A DNA stretch of 64,000 nt from Bordetella ansorpii (lineage in GTDB: Bacteria; Pseudomonadota; Gammaproteobacteria; Burkholderiales; Burkholderiaceae_B), in the NCBI RefSeq assembly GCF_900078705.1, contig NZ_FKIF01000002.1:868001-932000 (forward strand), in the 5' to 3' direction. The position numbers were made by a program, and so were the translations under genes. Positions 52,315 to 61,177 of the stretch are shown here, one piece after another. Within the stretch, counting starts at the first letter, position 1, and every line of letters begins with the position of its first letter. The notes beneath the pieces are model-generated. The model was not told the DNA's origin and ran no database searches. It saw only the letters and a list, made by a program, of their open reading frames with translations.

Positions 52315-53256
52315 ATGGAGTTGCGCCACTTGCGCTGCTTTCTGGCCGTGGCCGAAGAACTGCACTTCGCGCGAGCAGCCGAGAGGCTGCACATTGAGCA
52401 GTCGCCGCTGTCGCGCGCGATCCGCGAACTGGAAGAAGAACTGGGCGCCCGGTTGTTCGCGCGCACCACGCGCAGCACCCGGCTGACGCGCGCAGGCGAG
52501 TTGTTTCTGGAGCATGTGCCGCGTGTATTCTCCACCTTGCAGCAGGCGCGAGACAGCGTGAAAGCTGCCGCCAACGGCTTTCACGGGCAGTTGCGCATCG
52601 CCGTGTCCGACGGCATCACGCCTTCGCGCCTGCCCACGCTGCTTGCCCTGTGCCGGCAGGAAGAGCCCGATGTCGAGATACGGCTGTTCGAAGTGCCGCT
52701 GGCGCAGCAAGTCAAGGGGCTGCTGGGCGACCTTTACGACGCGGGCTTTGCCCAATCCAGCGATGTCGGGGATGGCCTGATTGTCGAGCAGGCATGGAGC
52801 GAGCCCCTGATGGTGGCGGTGCCGGCGCGGCATCCCCTGTTGAGCTACAAGCGCATTCCGCTGGAGGAAGTGCTCCGCTATCCGCTGGTCCTGTGCGATC
52901 CGCAGGTGTGCGAAGGCCACGCGCGCCAGATCGACCGGGTGCTGCGCCGCGTGGACGTCGAACCGATGGTGGCTGAGCGGGTCGCATCGTCCGACCTGAT
53001 GAAGGCATTGGTGTCCGCGGGCCTTGCGCTGGGGCTGGCTGGCGCCTCGCACATCGCGACCGGCCGGCAGGCAGGGATCGTGGCCCGGCCGCTGGCGGGA
53101 CGGTCCCCGATGCTGACGACCTATTTGCTGCGGATGGACCAGGACGAGGCGCCCGGTGTGCTGGCCCGCTTCATCCAGCGCGTGCACGCGATCGAGTCGC
53201 CGCAGGACGATACGCACTCCCCCGCGGCTGATCGTCAAGAGGGCCCCGGGGCATGA
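52315..53256 (+). CDS. LysR-family transcriptional regulator of the transfer region
   Basis: This 313-residue protein has an N-terminal winged HTH (MELRHLRCFLAVAEELHFAR, then SPLSRAIRELEEELGARLF). A type 2 periplasmic-binding-like effector domain follows (GQLRIAVSDGITPSRLPTLL to GLALGLAG). The ATG at 52315 follows GGGAGG. In Tn4371-type ICEs a LysR gene called traR lies just before traG, and this is probably that gene. The inducer is unknown. It overlaps the lipoprotein gene by 4 bp. Confidence 0.87.
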   Translation: MELRHLRCFLAVAEELHFARAAERLHIEQSPLSRAIRELEEELGARLFARTTRSTRLTRAGELFLEHVPRVFSTLQQARDSVKAAANGFHGQLRIAVSDGITPSRLPTLLALCRQEEPDVEIRLFEVPLAQQVKGLLGDLYDAGFAQSSDVGDGLIVEQAWSEPLMVAVPARHPLLSYKRIPLEEVLRYPLVLCDPQVCEGHARQIDRVLRRVDVEPMVAERVASSDLMKALVSAGLALGLAGASHIATGRQAGIVARPLAGRSPMLTTYLLRMDQDEAPGVLARFIQRVHAIESPQDDTHSPAADRQEGPGA

Positions 53257-53516
53257 AGACGATCGCCGCGCTGCTGCTGGCGGCGCTACTGGCTGCCTGC
53301 GGCCCATCGGAAACGCCAGAGGCCAAAGATGTGCCGGGCGTCGAGGCGCTGGCCTCCGATCCCGCGCGCTTGAAAGCGCTGCGCCGGCAATGCAAGACGG
53401 ATCGCGCCGTGTTGGGCGATGTGCTGTGCAATCGCGTGGCCCAGGCTACGCGCAATCGCTTCTATGGCGACGGCAAGGTGCCGTATACGCCGCCGGAGAG
53501 TCCGCCCCGGTTCTGA
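53253..53516 (+). CDS. EexN/TrbK-like entry-exclusion lipoprotein
   Basis: This 87-residue protein has a lipoprotein signal with lipobox LLAAC (Cys16). The short C-terminal domain has two Cys in RRQCKTDRAVLGDVLCNRVA, the pattern of EexN/TrbK family proteins. These sit in the recipient inner membrane or periplasm and block redundant entry of the same element. It is coupled to the LysR gene and followed by a strong terminator. Confidence 0.78.
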   Translation: MKTIAALLLAALLAACGPSETPEAKDVPGVEALASDPARLKALRRQCKTDRAVLGDVLCNRVAQATRNRFYGDGKVPYTPPESPPRF

Positions 53517-53559
53517 TCGCTGGCGCTTTGCCACGAATTTTTCGTTTTCCTGTTCGACA

Positions 53560-53596
53560 CGCCGCAATGCGCTTTCGCTTGCGGCGTTTTGCTTTG
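53560..53596 (+). terminator. Rho-independent terminator between the eexN-like gene and traG
   Basis: CGCCGCAA (53560-53567) and TTGCGGCG (53579-53586) pair perfectly, extendable by one A-T pair, around an 11-base loop. TTTTGCTTT follows. Confidence 0.75.
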
Positions 53597-53751
53597 GCTC
53601 GGCGCGGTGTGAATTCTGCCTTTTTGATCGACCATTTTCCCGATAACAGTCTTTGACCGGCACCGGCCCGGCACCGATCCTGATGCTATGCGGCACATCC
53701 GCGTGTCGCGCGTGAGCGAGGAATCAGCGCAGGGGAAATCGGGAGCCAGCC

Positions 53752-55749
53752 ATGCAAGCTCAGGGCGTGCTGTTCGGGCAGATCGCCGCCGTCTTCGGCA
53801 TCGTGATCGCCGGTGTGTGGAGTGCCACGCAATGGACCGCCGCCGCCCTGGGCTATCAAGTACGCCTGGGCTCGCCCTGGTTCGATTTTTTCGGTACGCC
53901 GGTCTACCACCCCTGGCGGCTGTTCGAGTGGTGGTTCTTCTTCGATGCCTACGCGCCGCGCGTGTTCGGCATCGGCGGGGCCCTGGCCGGCGGCAGCGGC
54001 CTGGCGGCTGCCGCGGCCGCGGTCGCCATGTCGGTGTGGCGCTCGCGCCAATCGAAGCGGGTCACGACATACGGCTCGGCACGCTGGGCCGATGCCGCCG
54101 ACATCCGCAAGGCCGGCCTGGACCAGCCCGCCGGCGTTTTCCTGGGCAAGTACCGCAACGGCTATCTGCGCCACGAAGGCCCGGAACACGTCCTGGCCTT
54201 TGCGCCGACGCGCTCGGGCAAGGGCATCGGGCTGGTGGTGCCGACGTTGCTGTCCTGGCCGGCGTCCGCCGTCATCCACGATATCAAGGGCGAGAACTGG
54301 GCGATTACCGCTGGCTGGCGCTCGCGCTTCTCGCACTGCCTGCTGTTCAACCCTACCGACGGGCGGTCGGCCGCCTACAACCCGCTGCTGGAGGTGCGGC
54401 GCGGCTCCCATGAGGTGCGCGATGTGCAGAACATCGCCGACATCCTGGTCGATCCCGAAGGCGCGCTGGAGCGGCGCAACCATTGGGAGAAGACCAGTCA
54501 CGCGCTGCTGGTCGGCGCGATCCTGCATGTGCTCTATGCCGGCGAGGACAAGACCTTGCGCGGCGTCGCCAACTTCCTGTCCGACCCGGCCAGCCCGTTC
54601 GAACTGACCTTGCACCGGATGATGGCGACGCAGCACCTGGGCGACGCGCCGCATCCGGTCGTCGCGTCCGCCGCCCGCGAAGTGCTCAACAAGAGCGACA
54701 ACGAGCGGTCTGGGGTGCTGTCCACGGCCATGTCGTTCCTGGGCCTGTACCGCGACCCCACGGTGGCGCAGGTCACGGCGCGCTGCGACTGGCGCATCGC
54801 CGACCTGATTGCCGCCGAGCATCCTGTCTCGCTGTATCTGGTCGTTCCGCCCTCGGACATCAGCCGTACCAAGCCGCTGATCCGGCTCATATTGAATCAG
54901 ATCGGGCGGCGGCTCACCGAGTCGCTCGACGGTTCCGATGGGATGGCGCGCCGGCACAAGCTGCTGCTGATGCTCGACGAGTTCCCGGCGCTGGGCCGCC
55001 TGGACTTCTTCGAGACGGCATTGGCCTTCATGGCCGGCTACGGCATCCGCAGCTTCCTCATCGCGCAGTCGCTCAACCAGATCGACAAGGCGTATGGGCA
55101 GAACCACTCGATCCTGGACAACTGCCACGTCCGGGTGGCGTTTGCCACCAACGACGAACGCACCGCCAAGCGCATCTCCGAAACGCTCGGCACGGCAACC
55201 GAACTGCGCGCGCAGCGCAACTACGCCGGCCACCGGCTGGCGCCGTGGCTCGGCCACCTGATGGTGTCGCGGCAGGAAACGGCCCGGCCGCTGCTCACCC
55301 CTGGCGAGGTGATGCAGCTTGCGCCCGATGAATCCGTGGTGATGGTGGGAAGCCGTCCGCCGATCAAGGCCAGGAAGCTGCGCTACTACGCGGACGCCAA
55401 TTTCCAGCAGCGCGTGCTGCCGCCGCCCGCGCTCGCGGCCGGACAGTACACCGATGCGCCGCCCGCCCGGCCTGACGACTGGCGCGGCCTGGCGGTTTCC
55501 ACTGTCCCGGTTGCGCCGGCCACGGCATCCACCGATGTCCTGGGCGGCACCGACGACGGCGGCCCGCGCCGCCAGCCGGAGCTATCCGAAACCGTCGCCT
55601 ACGCCCCAGGGCTGGCCGCGCCCGCGACCGACCTGGCGCTGCTCGATGACGGCGGCTTGCCGCCTCCCCTTCCGCGCCAGCTTGATCCGGCCATGCAGCG
55701 CTCGGCCCGCCTGGCATCGCTGAATCCCAACGACGGAATCGACCTATGA
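53752..55749 (+). CDS. traG: TraG/VirD4 type IV coupling protein
   Basis: This 665-residue protein has N-terminal membrane segments (about 5-30 and 70-100), Walker A APTRSGKGIGLVVP (about residue 151) and Walker B LLLMLDEFPALGRLDFF (about 405). It links the relaxase-DNA complex to the secretion channel. First gene of the mating-pair-formation operon; its stop overlaps the next start by 4 bp. Confidence 0.92.
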   Translation: MQAQGVLFGQIAAVFGIVIAGVWSATQWTAAALGYQVRLGSPWFDFFGTPVYHPWRLFEWWFFFDAYAPRVFGIGGALAGGSGLAAAAAAVAMSVWRSRQSKRVTTYGSARWADAADIRKAGLDQPAGVFLGKYRNGYLRHEGPEHVLAFAPTRSGKGIGLVVPTLLSWPASAVIHDIKGENWAITAGWRSRFSHCLLFNPTDGRSAAYNPLLEVRRGSHEVRDVQNIADILVDPEGALERRNHWEKTSHALLVGAILHVLYAGEDKTLRGVANFLSDPASPFELTLHRMMATQHLGDAPHPVVASAAREVLNKSDNERSGVLSTAMSFLGLYRDPTVAQVTARCDWRIADLIAAEHPVSLYLVVPPSDISRTKPLIRLILNQIGRRLTESLDGSDGMARRHKLLLMLDEFPALGRLDFFETALAFMAGYGIRSFLIAQSLNQIDKAYGQNHSILDNCHVRVAFATNDERTAKRISETLGTATELRAQRNYAGHRLAPWLGHLMVSRQETARPLLTPGEVMQLAPDESVVMVGSRPPIKARKLRYYADANFQQRVLPPPALAAGQYTDAPPARPDDWRGLAVSTVPVAPATASTDVLGGTDDGGPRRQPELSETVAYAPGLAAPATDLALLDDGGLPPPLPRQLDPAMQRSARLASLNPNDGIDL

Positions 55750-56210
55750 GCCAGTACCGCCTCAATTTGTTCATCCAGCGCGAGCACGCCAAACGCCTTG
55801 ATGAGCTGGCTGCCAAGAAAGGCGTGTCCAAGTCGTCCATCGTCGCGGCCGCGCTGGCGTCCTGGCTGTCGCCGGACGCGGGTGACCAGCGCGAGGCCGC
55901 CATCGCCAAGCGGCTGGATCGCCTGTCGCGGCAGGCCGAGCGCCTGGAGCGCGACCAGAACATCCAGATCGAGACGCTGGCGCTGTTCATCCGCTACTTC
56001 CTGACCGTCAGCACGCCGGTTCCCGAAGCGCACCAGGATGCGGCCCGCGCCCAGGGCAAGGCGCGTTTCGAGCAGTTCGTCGAACAGTTGGGCCGCCACC
56101 TGCTGCGCGGAGGCAGCCTGGTGCGCGACGTGGTGGAGGAATTGCACCCAGACCCGATTCGGATGAGCGGCGCAGCGGCACCTGCCAAAACGCAGGGGCG
56201 TGCCTCATGA
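55746..56210 (+). CDS. CopG/ribbon-helix-helix protein of the trb operon
   Basis: This 154-residue protein has an N-terminal ribbon-helix-helix (YRLNLFIQREHAKRLDELAA, KKGVSKSSIVAAAL) and a helical, coiled-coil middle. It is always found between traG and trbB in this ICE family, so it is presumably a regulator or accessory relaxosome protein. Confidence 0.8.
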   Translation: MSQYRLNLFIQREHAKRLDELAAKKGVSKSSIVAAALASWLSPDAGDQREAAIAKRLDRLSRQAERLERDQNIQIETLALFIRYFLTVSTPVPEAHQDAARAQGKARFEQFVEQLGRHLLRGGSLVRDVVEELHPDPIRMSGAAAPAKTQGRAS

Positions 56211-57259
56211 ACGCCGTTCCGCAAGAGCCGGTTTCATCCGCTGCGGCTTCGCTGGATCGCCGCATCCAGATGCTGCGCACGGCGATGGGGCCGGTGATCG
56301 CCGCCGCGCTGGAAGATCCGGACGTGGTGGAGATCATGCTCAACCCCGACCGCACGCTATGGGTGGACCGGCTCTCAGTGGGCCGTGCGCCCTTGGGCGT
56401 GGAACTGCCCGAGGCCGATGGCGAGCGCATCATCCGCCTGGTCGCGGCCCACGTCGGCGCGGAAGTGCATCGCGGCCAGCCGCTCTTGACCGCCGAACTG
56501 CCCGAGACGGGCGAACGCTTCGAGGGCATCCTGCCGCCGGCCGCGCCCGGCCCGGCCTTTGCGCTGCGCAAGCGCGCCGTGAGCGTCATCAGCCTGGATC
56601 AGTATGTCAGCGACGGCATCCTGACCGCCAGGCAGGCCGGGTTTCTGCGCTGCGCCGTGCGCGAGCGGCAGAACATCCTGATCGTCGGCGGCACCAGCAC
56701 CGGCAAGACGACGCTGGCCAACGCGCTGCTGGCGGAGATCGCGGCCACGGGTGATCGCGTGCTGGTGCTCGAAGACACCATCGAGCTGCAATGCGTGGCC
56801 CGCGACCATGTGCCGCTGCGCACCCGCGCCGGCGTCGTGTCGATGAGCGAACTGGTGCGGGCGACGATGCGCCTGCGCCCGGACCGCGTGATCGTCGGCG
56901 AAGTGCGCGGCGGCGAAGCCCTGGACCTCATCAAGGTGTGGGGCACCGGACACCCCGGGGGCATCGCCACCATCCACGCCGGTTCTGCCTTGGGCGCGCT
57001 GCTGCGCCTGGAGCAGTTGATTCTCGAAGTGGCGGTGAACCCGCCGCGCGCGCTGATCGCCGAGGCGGTCAACGTTGTCATCCACATCGCCGGGCGCGGC
57101 CGCAAGCGCCATGTCGAAAGCATCGCCCGCCTCAGAGGCTTCGACGCTGCCGGCTATCGCCTGGCGGACGCCCTGCAAACGCCGTTTCCCGAACGGCTCC
57201 CGGCCGCGCTTGCCGCCGTGCCTTCCCCGTCCCTTGACCCATCTGGAGACCTGCCATGA
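56207..57259 (+). CDS. trbB: TrbB, VirB11-type traffic ATPase
   Basis: This 350-residue protein has Walker A GGTSTGKTTLAN (about residue 163), an Asp box (VLEDTIELQC) and a His box (GHPGGIATIHAG). It forms a cytoplasmic hexamer that powers pilus assembly and substrate transfer. Both ends overlap neighbours by 4 bp. Confidence 0.93.
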   Translation: MNAVPQEPVSSAAASLDRRIQMLRTAMGPVIAAALEDPDVVEIMLNPDRTLWVDRLSVGRAPLGVELPEADGERIIRLVAAHVGAEVHRGQPLLTAELPETGERFEGILPPAAPGPAFALRKRAVSVISLDQYVSDGILTARQAGFLRCAVRERQNILIVGGTSTGKTTLANALLAEIAATGDRVLVLEDTIELQCVARDHVPLRTRAGVVSMSELVRATMRLRPDRVIVGEVRGGEALDLIKVWGTGHPGGIATIHAGSALGALLRLEQLILEVAVNPPRALIAEAVNVVIHIAGRGRKRHVESIARLRGFDAAGYRLADALQTPFPERLPAALAAVPSPSLDPSGDLP

Positions 57260-57639
57260 TGCACACGCACGCCCATGCCTTGGGCGTTTCCGTCACCCCA
57301 GCCCCGCTCCTGGCCCGCCTGCGCCGGCTGGCCGGCCCTGTCCATCGCGGCCTGTTGCCGGCCGCGCTGTGGCTGCTTCTGGCCGGCACGTCGCGAGCGG
57401 CCGGTTCCTCGATGCCGTGGGAAGGCCCGCTGCAATCCATCCTCGAATCCATCCAGGGGCCGGTGGCACGCATCGTCGCGGTCATCATCATCATCGCCAC
57501 GGGCCTGGCGCTGGCCTTCGGGGATACGTCGGGGGGCTTTCGCAAGCTGATCCAGATCGTATTCGGCCTGTCCATCGCGTTCGCGGCGTCCTCGTTCTTC
57601 CTGTCGTTCTTCAGCTTCTCCGGCGGGGCCGTCGTATGA
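57256..57639 (+). CDS. trbC: TrbC, conjugative pilin precursor
   Basis: This 127-residue protein has a long signal region (cleavage probably near TSRAAGS) and two hydrophobic segments (RIVAVIIIIATGLALAFG and IQIVFGLSIAFAASSFFLSF). It matches VirB2-like pilins, which are matured by the TraF peptidase encoded at 33794. Confidence 0.9.
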   Translation: MMHTHAHALGVSVTPAPLLARLRRLAGPVHRGLLPAALWLLLAGTSRAAGSSMPWEGPLQSILESIQGPVARIVAVIIIIATGLALAFGDTSGGFRKLIQIVFGLSIAFAASSFFLSFFSFSGGAVV

Positions 57640-57920
57640 GCGCCGGCCACGAAGCAACGCCGGCCTTCGCACCCGGCTTCGAGATTCCGCTGCATCGCTC
57701 GCTGACCGAACCGATCCTGCTGGGCGGTGCGCCGCGCACCGTGGCGATCGCCAACGGCACGCTGGCCGCCGCCGTCGGGCTGGGCCTGCAATTGTGGATG
57801 GCCGGCGCGGCGCTCTGGATCGCTGGCCATTCGCTGGCGGTGTGGGGCGCGCGCGTCGATCCCCAGTTCATGCAGGTCTTCGCCCGGCACATCAAGCACA
57901 AGCCGCTGCTGGACGTGTGA
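57636..57920 (+). CDS. trbD: TrbD, VirB3-like inner-membrane protein
   Basis: This 94-residue protein has two membrane-spanning stretches (AIANGTLAAAVGLGLQLWMA, AALWIAGHSLAVWGA) after a cytoplasmic N-terminus (PLHRSLTEPILLGGAPR), as in VirB3. The ATG at 57636 overlaps the trbC stop. Confidence 0.88.
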   Translation: MSAGHEATPAFAPGFEIPLHRSLTEPILLGGAPRTVAIANGTLAAAVGLGLQLWMAGAALWIAGHSLAVWGARVDPQFMQVFARHIKHKPLLDV

Positions 57921-57932
57921 GGCGGCGCCGCC

Positions 57933-60425
57933 ATGCTGAACCTCGCCGAATACCGCCAGCGCCCGGCCTGGCTCGCCGATTGGCTGCCGTGGGCCGGACT
58001 GGTCGCGCCCGGGGTGGTGCTGAACAAGGACGGCGCATTCCAGCGCACGGCGCGCTTTCGCGGGCCGGACCTGGACAGCGCCACGCACGGCGAGCTGATC
58101 GCCACGTCGGCGCGCATGAACAATGCGCTGCGCCGGCTGGGTTCGGGCTGGGCCTTGTTCATCGAAGCCGAGCGCCGGCTGGCGGCGCACTACCCGCGTT
58201 CCGATTTTCCCGAGCCGCTGTCGTGGCTGGTGGACGAGGAGCGGCGGGCAGACTTCGAGGGTGAGGCCGGTGACGAGCCGCTCGGGGGGCGCGTTGCGCG
58301 GCAGAACGGCCATCATTTCGAAAGCGCCTACCACCTGACACTGGCCTATCTGCCGCCCGAGGAGTCCCGTGCCCGCGCCACCAAGCTGCTCTACGAGCAT
58401 GCGCCGGGCGACGGCGTGGACTGGCGCGGCCGGCTCGATGCCTTCGTGGCGCAAACCGATCGCGTGTTCGACCTGCTCGACGGCGTCATGCCGGAAATCG
58501 CCTGGCTGGACGACGCCGAAACGCTGAGCTACCTGCACGGCACGGTGTCCACCCGGCGCTATCGGGTGGGCATGCCCGAGGTGCCGTTTTACATCGACGC
58601 GCTGCTGGCCGATTGTGCGCTGGCCGGCGGCCTTGCGCCCACGCTGGGCGACCAGCACCTGCGCGTGGCCTCGGTGCGGGGTTTTCCGGCCTCGACCTGG
58701 CCCGGGATTCTGGATGACCTGAACCGCCTTGGCTTTGCCTACCGCTGGGCAACCCGGTTCCTCTGCATGGACAAGGCCGAGGCGGAAAGGGAGCTTGGCC
58801 GCCTGCGCCGCCAGTGGTTTGCCAAACGCAAGAACGTCGCCGCGCTGTTGCGCGAAACAATCTTCCAGCAGGAATCGCCGCTGGTCGATACCGACGCCGG
58901 CAACAAGGCAGCCGATGCCGATGCCGCCTTGCAGGAGCTGGGCGGCGATCAAGTCGCCTTCGGCTACCTGACGGCGACCGTCACCGTCATGGACCCGGAC
59001 GCCGCGGTGGCCGATGAGAAGCTGCGCATGGTTGAGCGCGTCATCCAGGGGCGCGGGTTCGTCACCATCCCCGAGACGCTGAACGCCGTGGATGCCTGGC
59101 TGTCGTCGATTCCCGGCAACGCCTACGCCAACGTGCGCCAGCCCATCGTCTCGACGCTGAACCTGGCGCACATGATGCCGCTGTCGGCGGTGTGGGCCGG
59201 GCCGGAGAGGAATGAGCACCTGGACGGCCCGCCGGTGATCGTCACCCGCACCGACGGTGCCACCCCGTTCCGGCTGGTGACGCATATCGGCGATGTGGGG
59301 CATACGCTGGTCGCCGGGCCGACTGGCATGGGCAAATCGGTCATGCTCGCCATCCTGGCGATGCAGTTTCGCCGCTACGCCGGCTCGCGCATCTTCGCCT
59401 TCGACATGGGCCGCTCTATGCGCGCCACCATCCTGGGCCTGGGCGGCGAGCACTACGACCTGGGCGCCGATGGCGGCATCGCGTTCCAGCCGCTCGCGCG
59501 CATCGACCACGAGGGCTACCGCACCTGGGCAGCCGAATGGCTGGAGGGCCGCCTGCTGCACGAAGGGCTCGCTGTCGGCCCGCACGAGAAGGCGGCCATC
59601 TGGTCGGCGCTCGGCAGTCTGGCCGGTGCGCCGGTGGAGCAGCGCACCATGACGGGGTTTTCCGTCCTGCTGCAATCCAACGCGCTTCGCCAGGCGCTCT
59701 CGCCCTACGTGCTCGGCGGCGCGCACGGCAAGCTGCTGGACGCCGACCGCGACCGGCTGGGCAGCGGCGACGTGCAGGGCTTCGAGATGGAAGAACTGAT
59801 GCACAGCCCTGCCGCCGTGCAAGCGGTTTTGCGCTACCTGTTCGCCCGCTTCGATGAGCGGTTCGACGGCGCGCCCACGCTGCTGATTCTCGATGAGGCG
59901 TGGCTGTTCCTCGATGAGCCGGCGTTCGCGGCCCGCATCCGCCAGTGGCTCAAGACCCTGCGCAAGAGGAACGTGTCGGTCGTCTTCGCCACGCAGTCGC
60001 TGGCCGACATCAAGGACTCGGCCATCGCGCCGGCGATCATCGAAAGCTGCGCCAGCCGCATCTTCCTACCCAACCCGCAGGCCACCGAGCCGCAGATTCG
60101 CACGATCTACGACGGCTTCGGGCTGAACAGCCGGCAGATCGAGATCGTCGCCACCGCGCAGCCCAAGCGCGACTACTACTACCAGTCGCGCCTGGGCAAT
60201 CGCCTGTTCGACCTCGACCTGGGGTCGGCCGCGCTGGCGTTCGCCGGTGCATCCACCCCGCAAGACCAGCGCGACATCGACCGTGTGCTGACCGATGCAG
60301 GCACCGCGGGCTTTGCCGGCGCGTGGCTGCGCCATCGCGGCCTTGACTGGGCTGCCGACCTGCTGCCGTTTGCGCCCGCGGCCGCGCCGCACCTGAACTC
60401 CCAGCCACTGGAGGTCTCACCATGA
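57933..60425 (+). CDS. trbE: TrbE, VirB4-type ATPase
   Basis: This 830-residue protein has a CagE/TrbE N-terminal domain, Walker A GPTGMGKSVMLA (about residue 464) and Walker B LLILDEAWLFLDEP (about 650). It is the largest ATPase of the secretion channel. It lies 12 bp after trbD and overlaps trbJ by 4 bp. Confidence 0.93.
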   Translation: MLNLAEYRQRPAWLADWLPWAGLVAPGVVLNKDGAFQRTARFRGPDLDSATHGELIATSARMNNALRRLGSGWALFIEAERRLAAHYPRSDFPEPLSWLVDEERRADFEGEAGDEPLGGRVARQNGHHFESAYHLTLAYLPPEESRARATKLLYEHAPGDGVDWRGRLDAFVAQTDRVFDLLDGVMPEIAWLDDAETLSYLHGTVSTRRYRVGMPEVPFYIDALLADCALAGGLAPTLGDQHLRVASVRGFPASTWPGILDDLNRLGFAYRWATRFLCMDKAEAERELGRLRRQWFAKRKNVAALLRETIFQQESPLVDTDAGNKAADADAALQELGGDQVAFGYLTATVTVMDPDAAVADEKLRMVERVIQGRGFVTIPETLNAVDAWLSSIPGNAYANVRQPIVSTLNLAHMMPLSAVWAGPERNEHLDGPPVIVTRTDGATPFRLVTHIGDVGHTLVAGPTGMGKSVMLAILAMQFRRYAGSRIFAFDMGRSMRATILGLGGEHYDLGADGGIAFQPLARIDHEGYRTWAAEWLEGRLLHEGLAVGPHEKAAIWSALGSLAGAPVEQRTMTGFSVLLQSNALRQALSPYVLGGAHGKLLDADRDRLGSGDVQGFEMEELMHSPAAVQAVLRYLFARFDERFDGAPTLLILDEAWLFLDEPAFAARIRQWLKTLRKRNVSVVFATQSLADIKDSAIAPAIIESCASRIFLPNPQATEPQIRTIYDGFGLNSRQIEIVATAQPKRDYYYQSRLGNRLFDLDLGSAALAFAGASTPQDQRDIDRVLTDAGTAGFAGAWLRHRGLDWAADLLPFAPAAAPHLNSQPLEVSP

Positions 60426-61165
60426 AAGCCAAAACCCGTTTATTGTCCGCATCGCTTGCCGCAACACTCTCCGTCTGGCTGGCGCTCGCGCCGCCGGCGG
60501 CGGCCATCACCGTGTTCGACCCGTCGAACTACGCGCAGAACACGCTGACTGCCGTGCGCACGCTGGAGCAGATCAACAACCAGATCAACCAGCTTCAGAA
60601 CGAGGCGCGGATGCTGGCGAACCAGGCGCGAGATCTGGCGAGCCTGGATTTCAACATCGTCAACCGCCTGCGCTCGACGCTCGCCACCACCGAACGCTTG
60701 ATCGGACAGGCGCAGGGGCTGGCTTATGACGTGCAGCGCATGGACGTCTCGTTCGCACGCCTGTACCCGGAACAGTACGCGGCCTCCATCAGCGGCGACC
60801 AGATGGTGCGCGATGCGCAGGAACGCTGGAAGAACACGCTGAAAGGCCTGCACACCGCGATGCGCATGCAGGCGCAGGTGTCGCAGAATCTGCGCGATGA
60901 CGAGGGCGCGCTGGCCGAGCTGGTCGGCCAAAGCCAGTCGGCCGCGGGCGCCCTGCAGGCCCAGCAGGCGACCAACCAGCTCCTGGCCTTGCAGGCCAAG
61001 CAGGCCATCCAGGCGCAGCAGCTCCAGATCACGCAGGATCGCGCGGCCGCGCTGGAACTGGCGCGGCAGGCGGCCGCCACCGAGCGCGCCCGCGAGATGC
61101 GGCGCCGCTTCATGGGCGCCGGCACGCCGTACACGCCCCACCGCGTGGATTTCTACGGCAACTGA
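60422..61165 (+). CDS. trbJ: TrbJ, VirB5-like periplasmic protein
   Basis: This 247-residue protein has a signal peptide (cleavage near PPAAA-ITVFDPSNYAQN) and then a helical coiled-coil body, rich in Gln and Ala, typical of VirB5/TrbJ. It is a minor pilus or adhesion component; RP4 TrbJ was also linked to entry exclusion. Confidence 0.9.
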   Translation: MKAKTRLLSASLAATLSVWLALAPPAAAITVFDPSNYAQNTLTAVRTLEQINNQINQLQNEARMLANQARDLASLDFNIVNRLRSTLATTERLIGQAQGLAYDVQRMDVSFARLYPEQYAASISGDQMVRDAQERWKNTLKGLHTAMRMQAQVSQNLRDDEGALAELVGQSQSAAGALQAQQATNQLLALQAKQAIQAQQLQITQDRAAALELARQAAATERAREMRRRFMGAGTPYTPHRVDFYGN

Positions 61166-61177
61166 CGAAGCCGGGCC

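Noticed and set aside
57132-59822. 896-codon antisense frame over trbB-trbE
   Set aside because: Crosses several well-identified trb genes and has no domain of its own.
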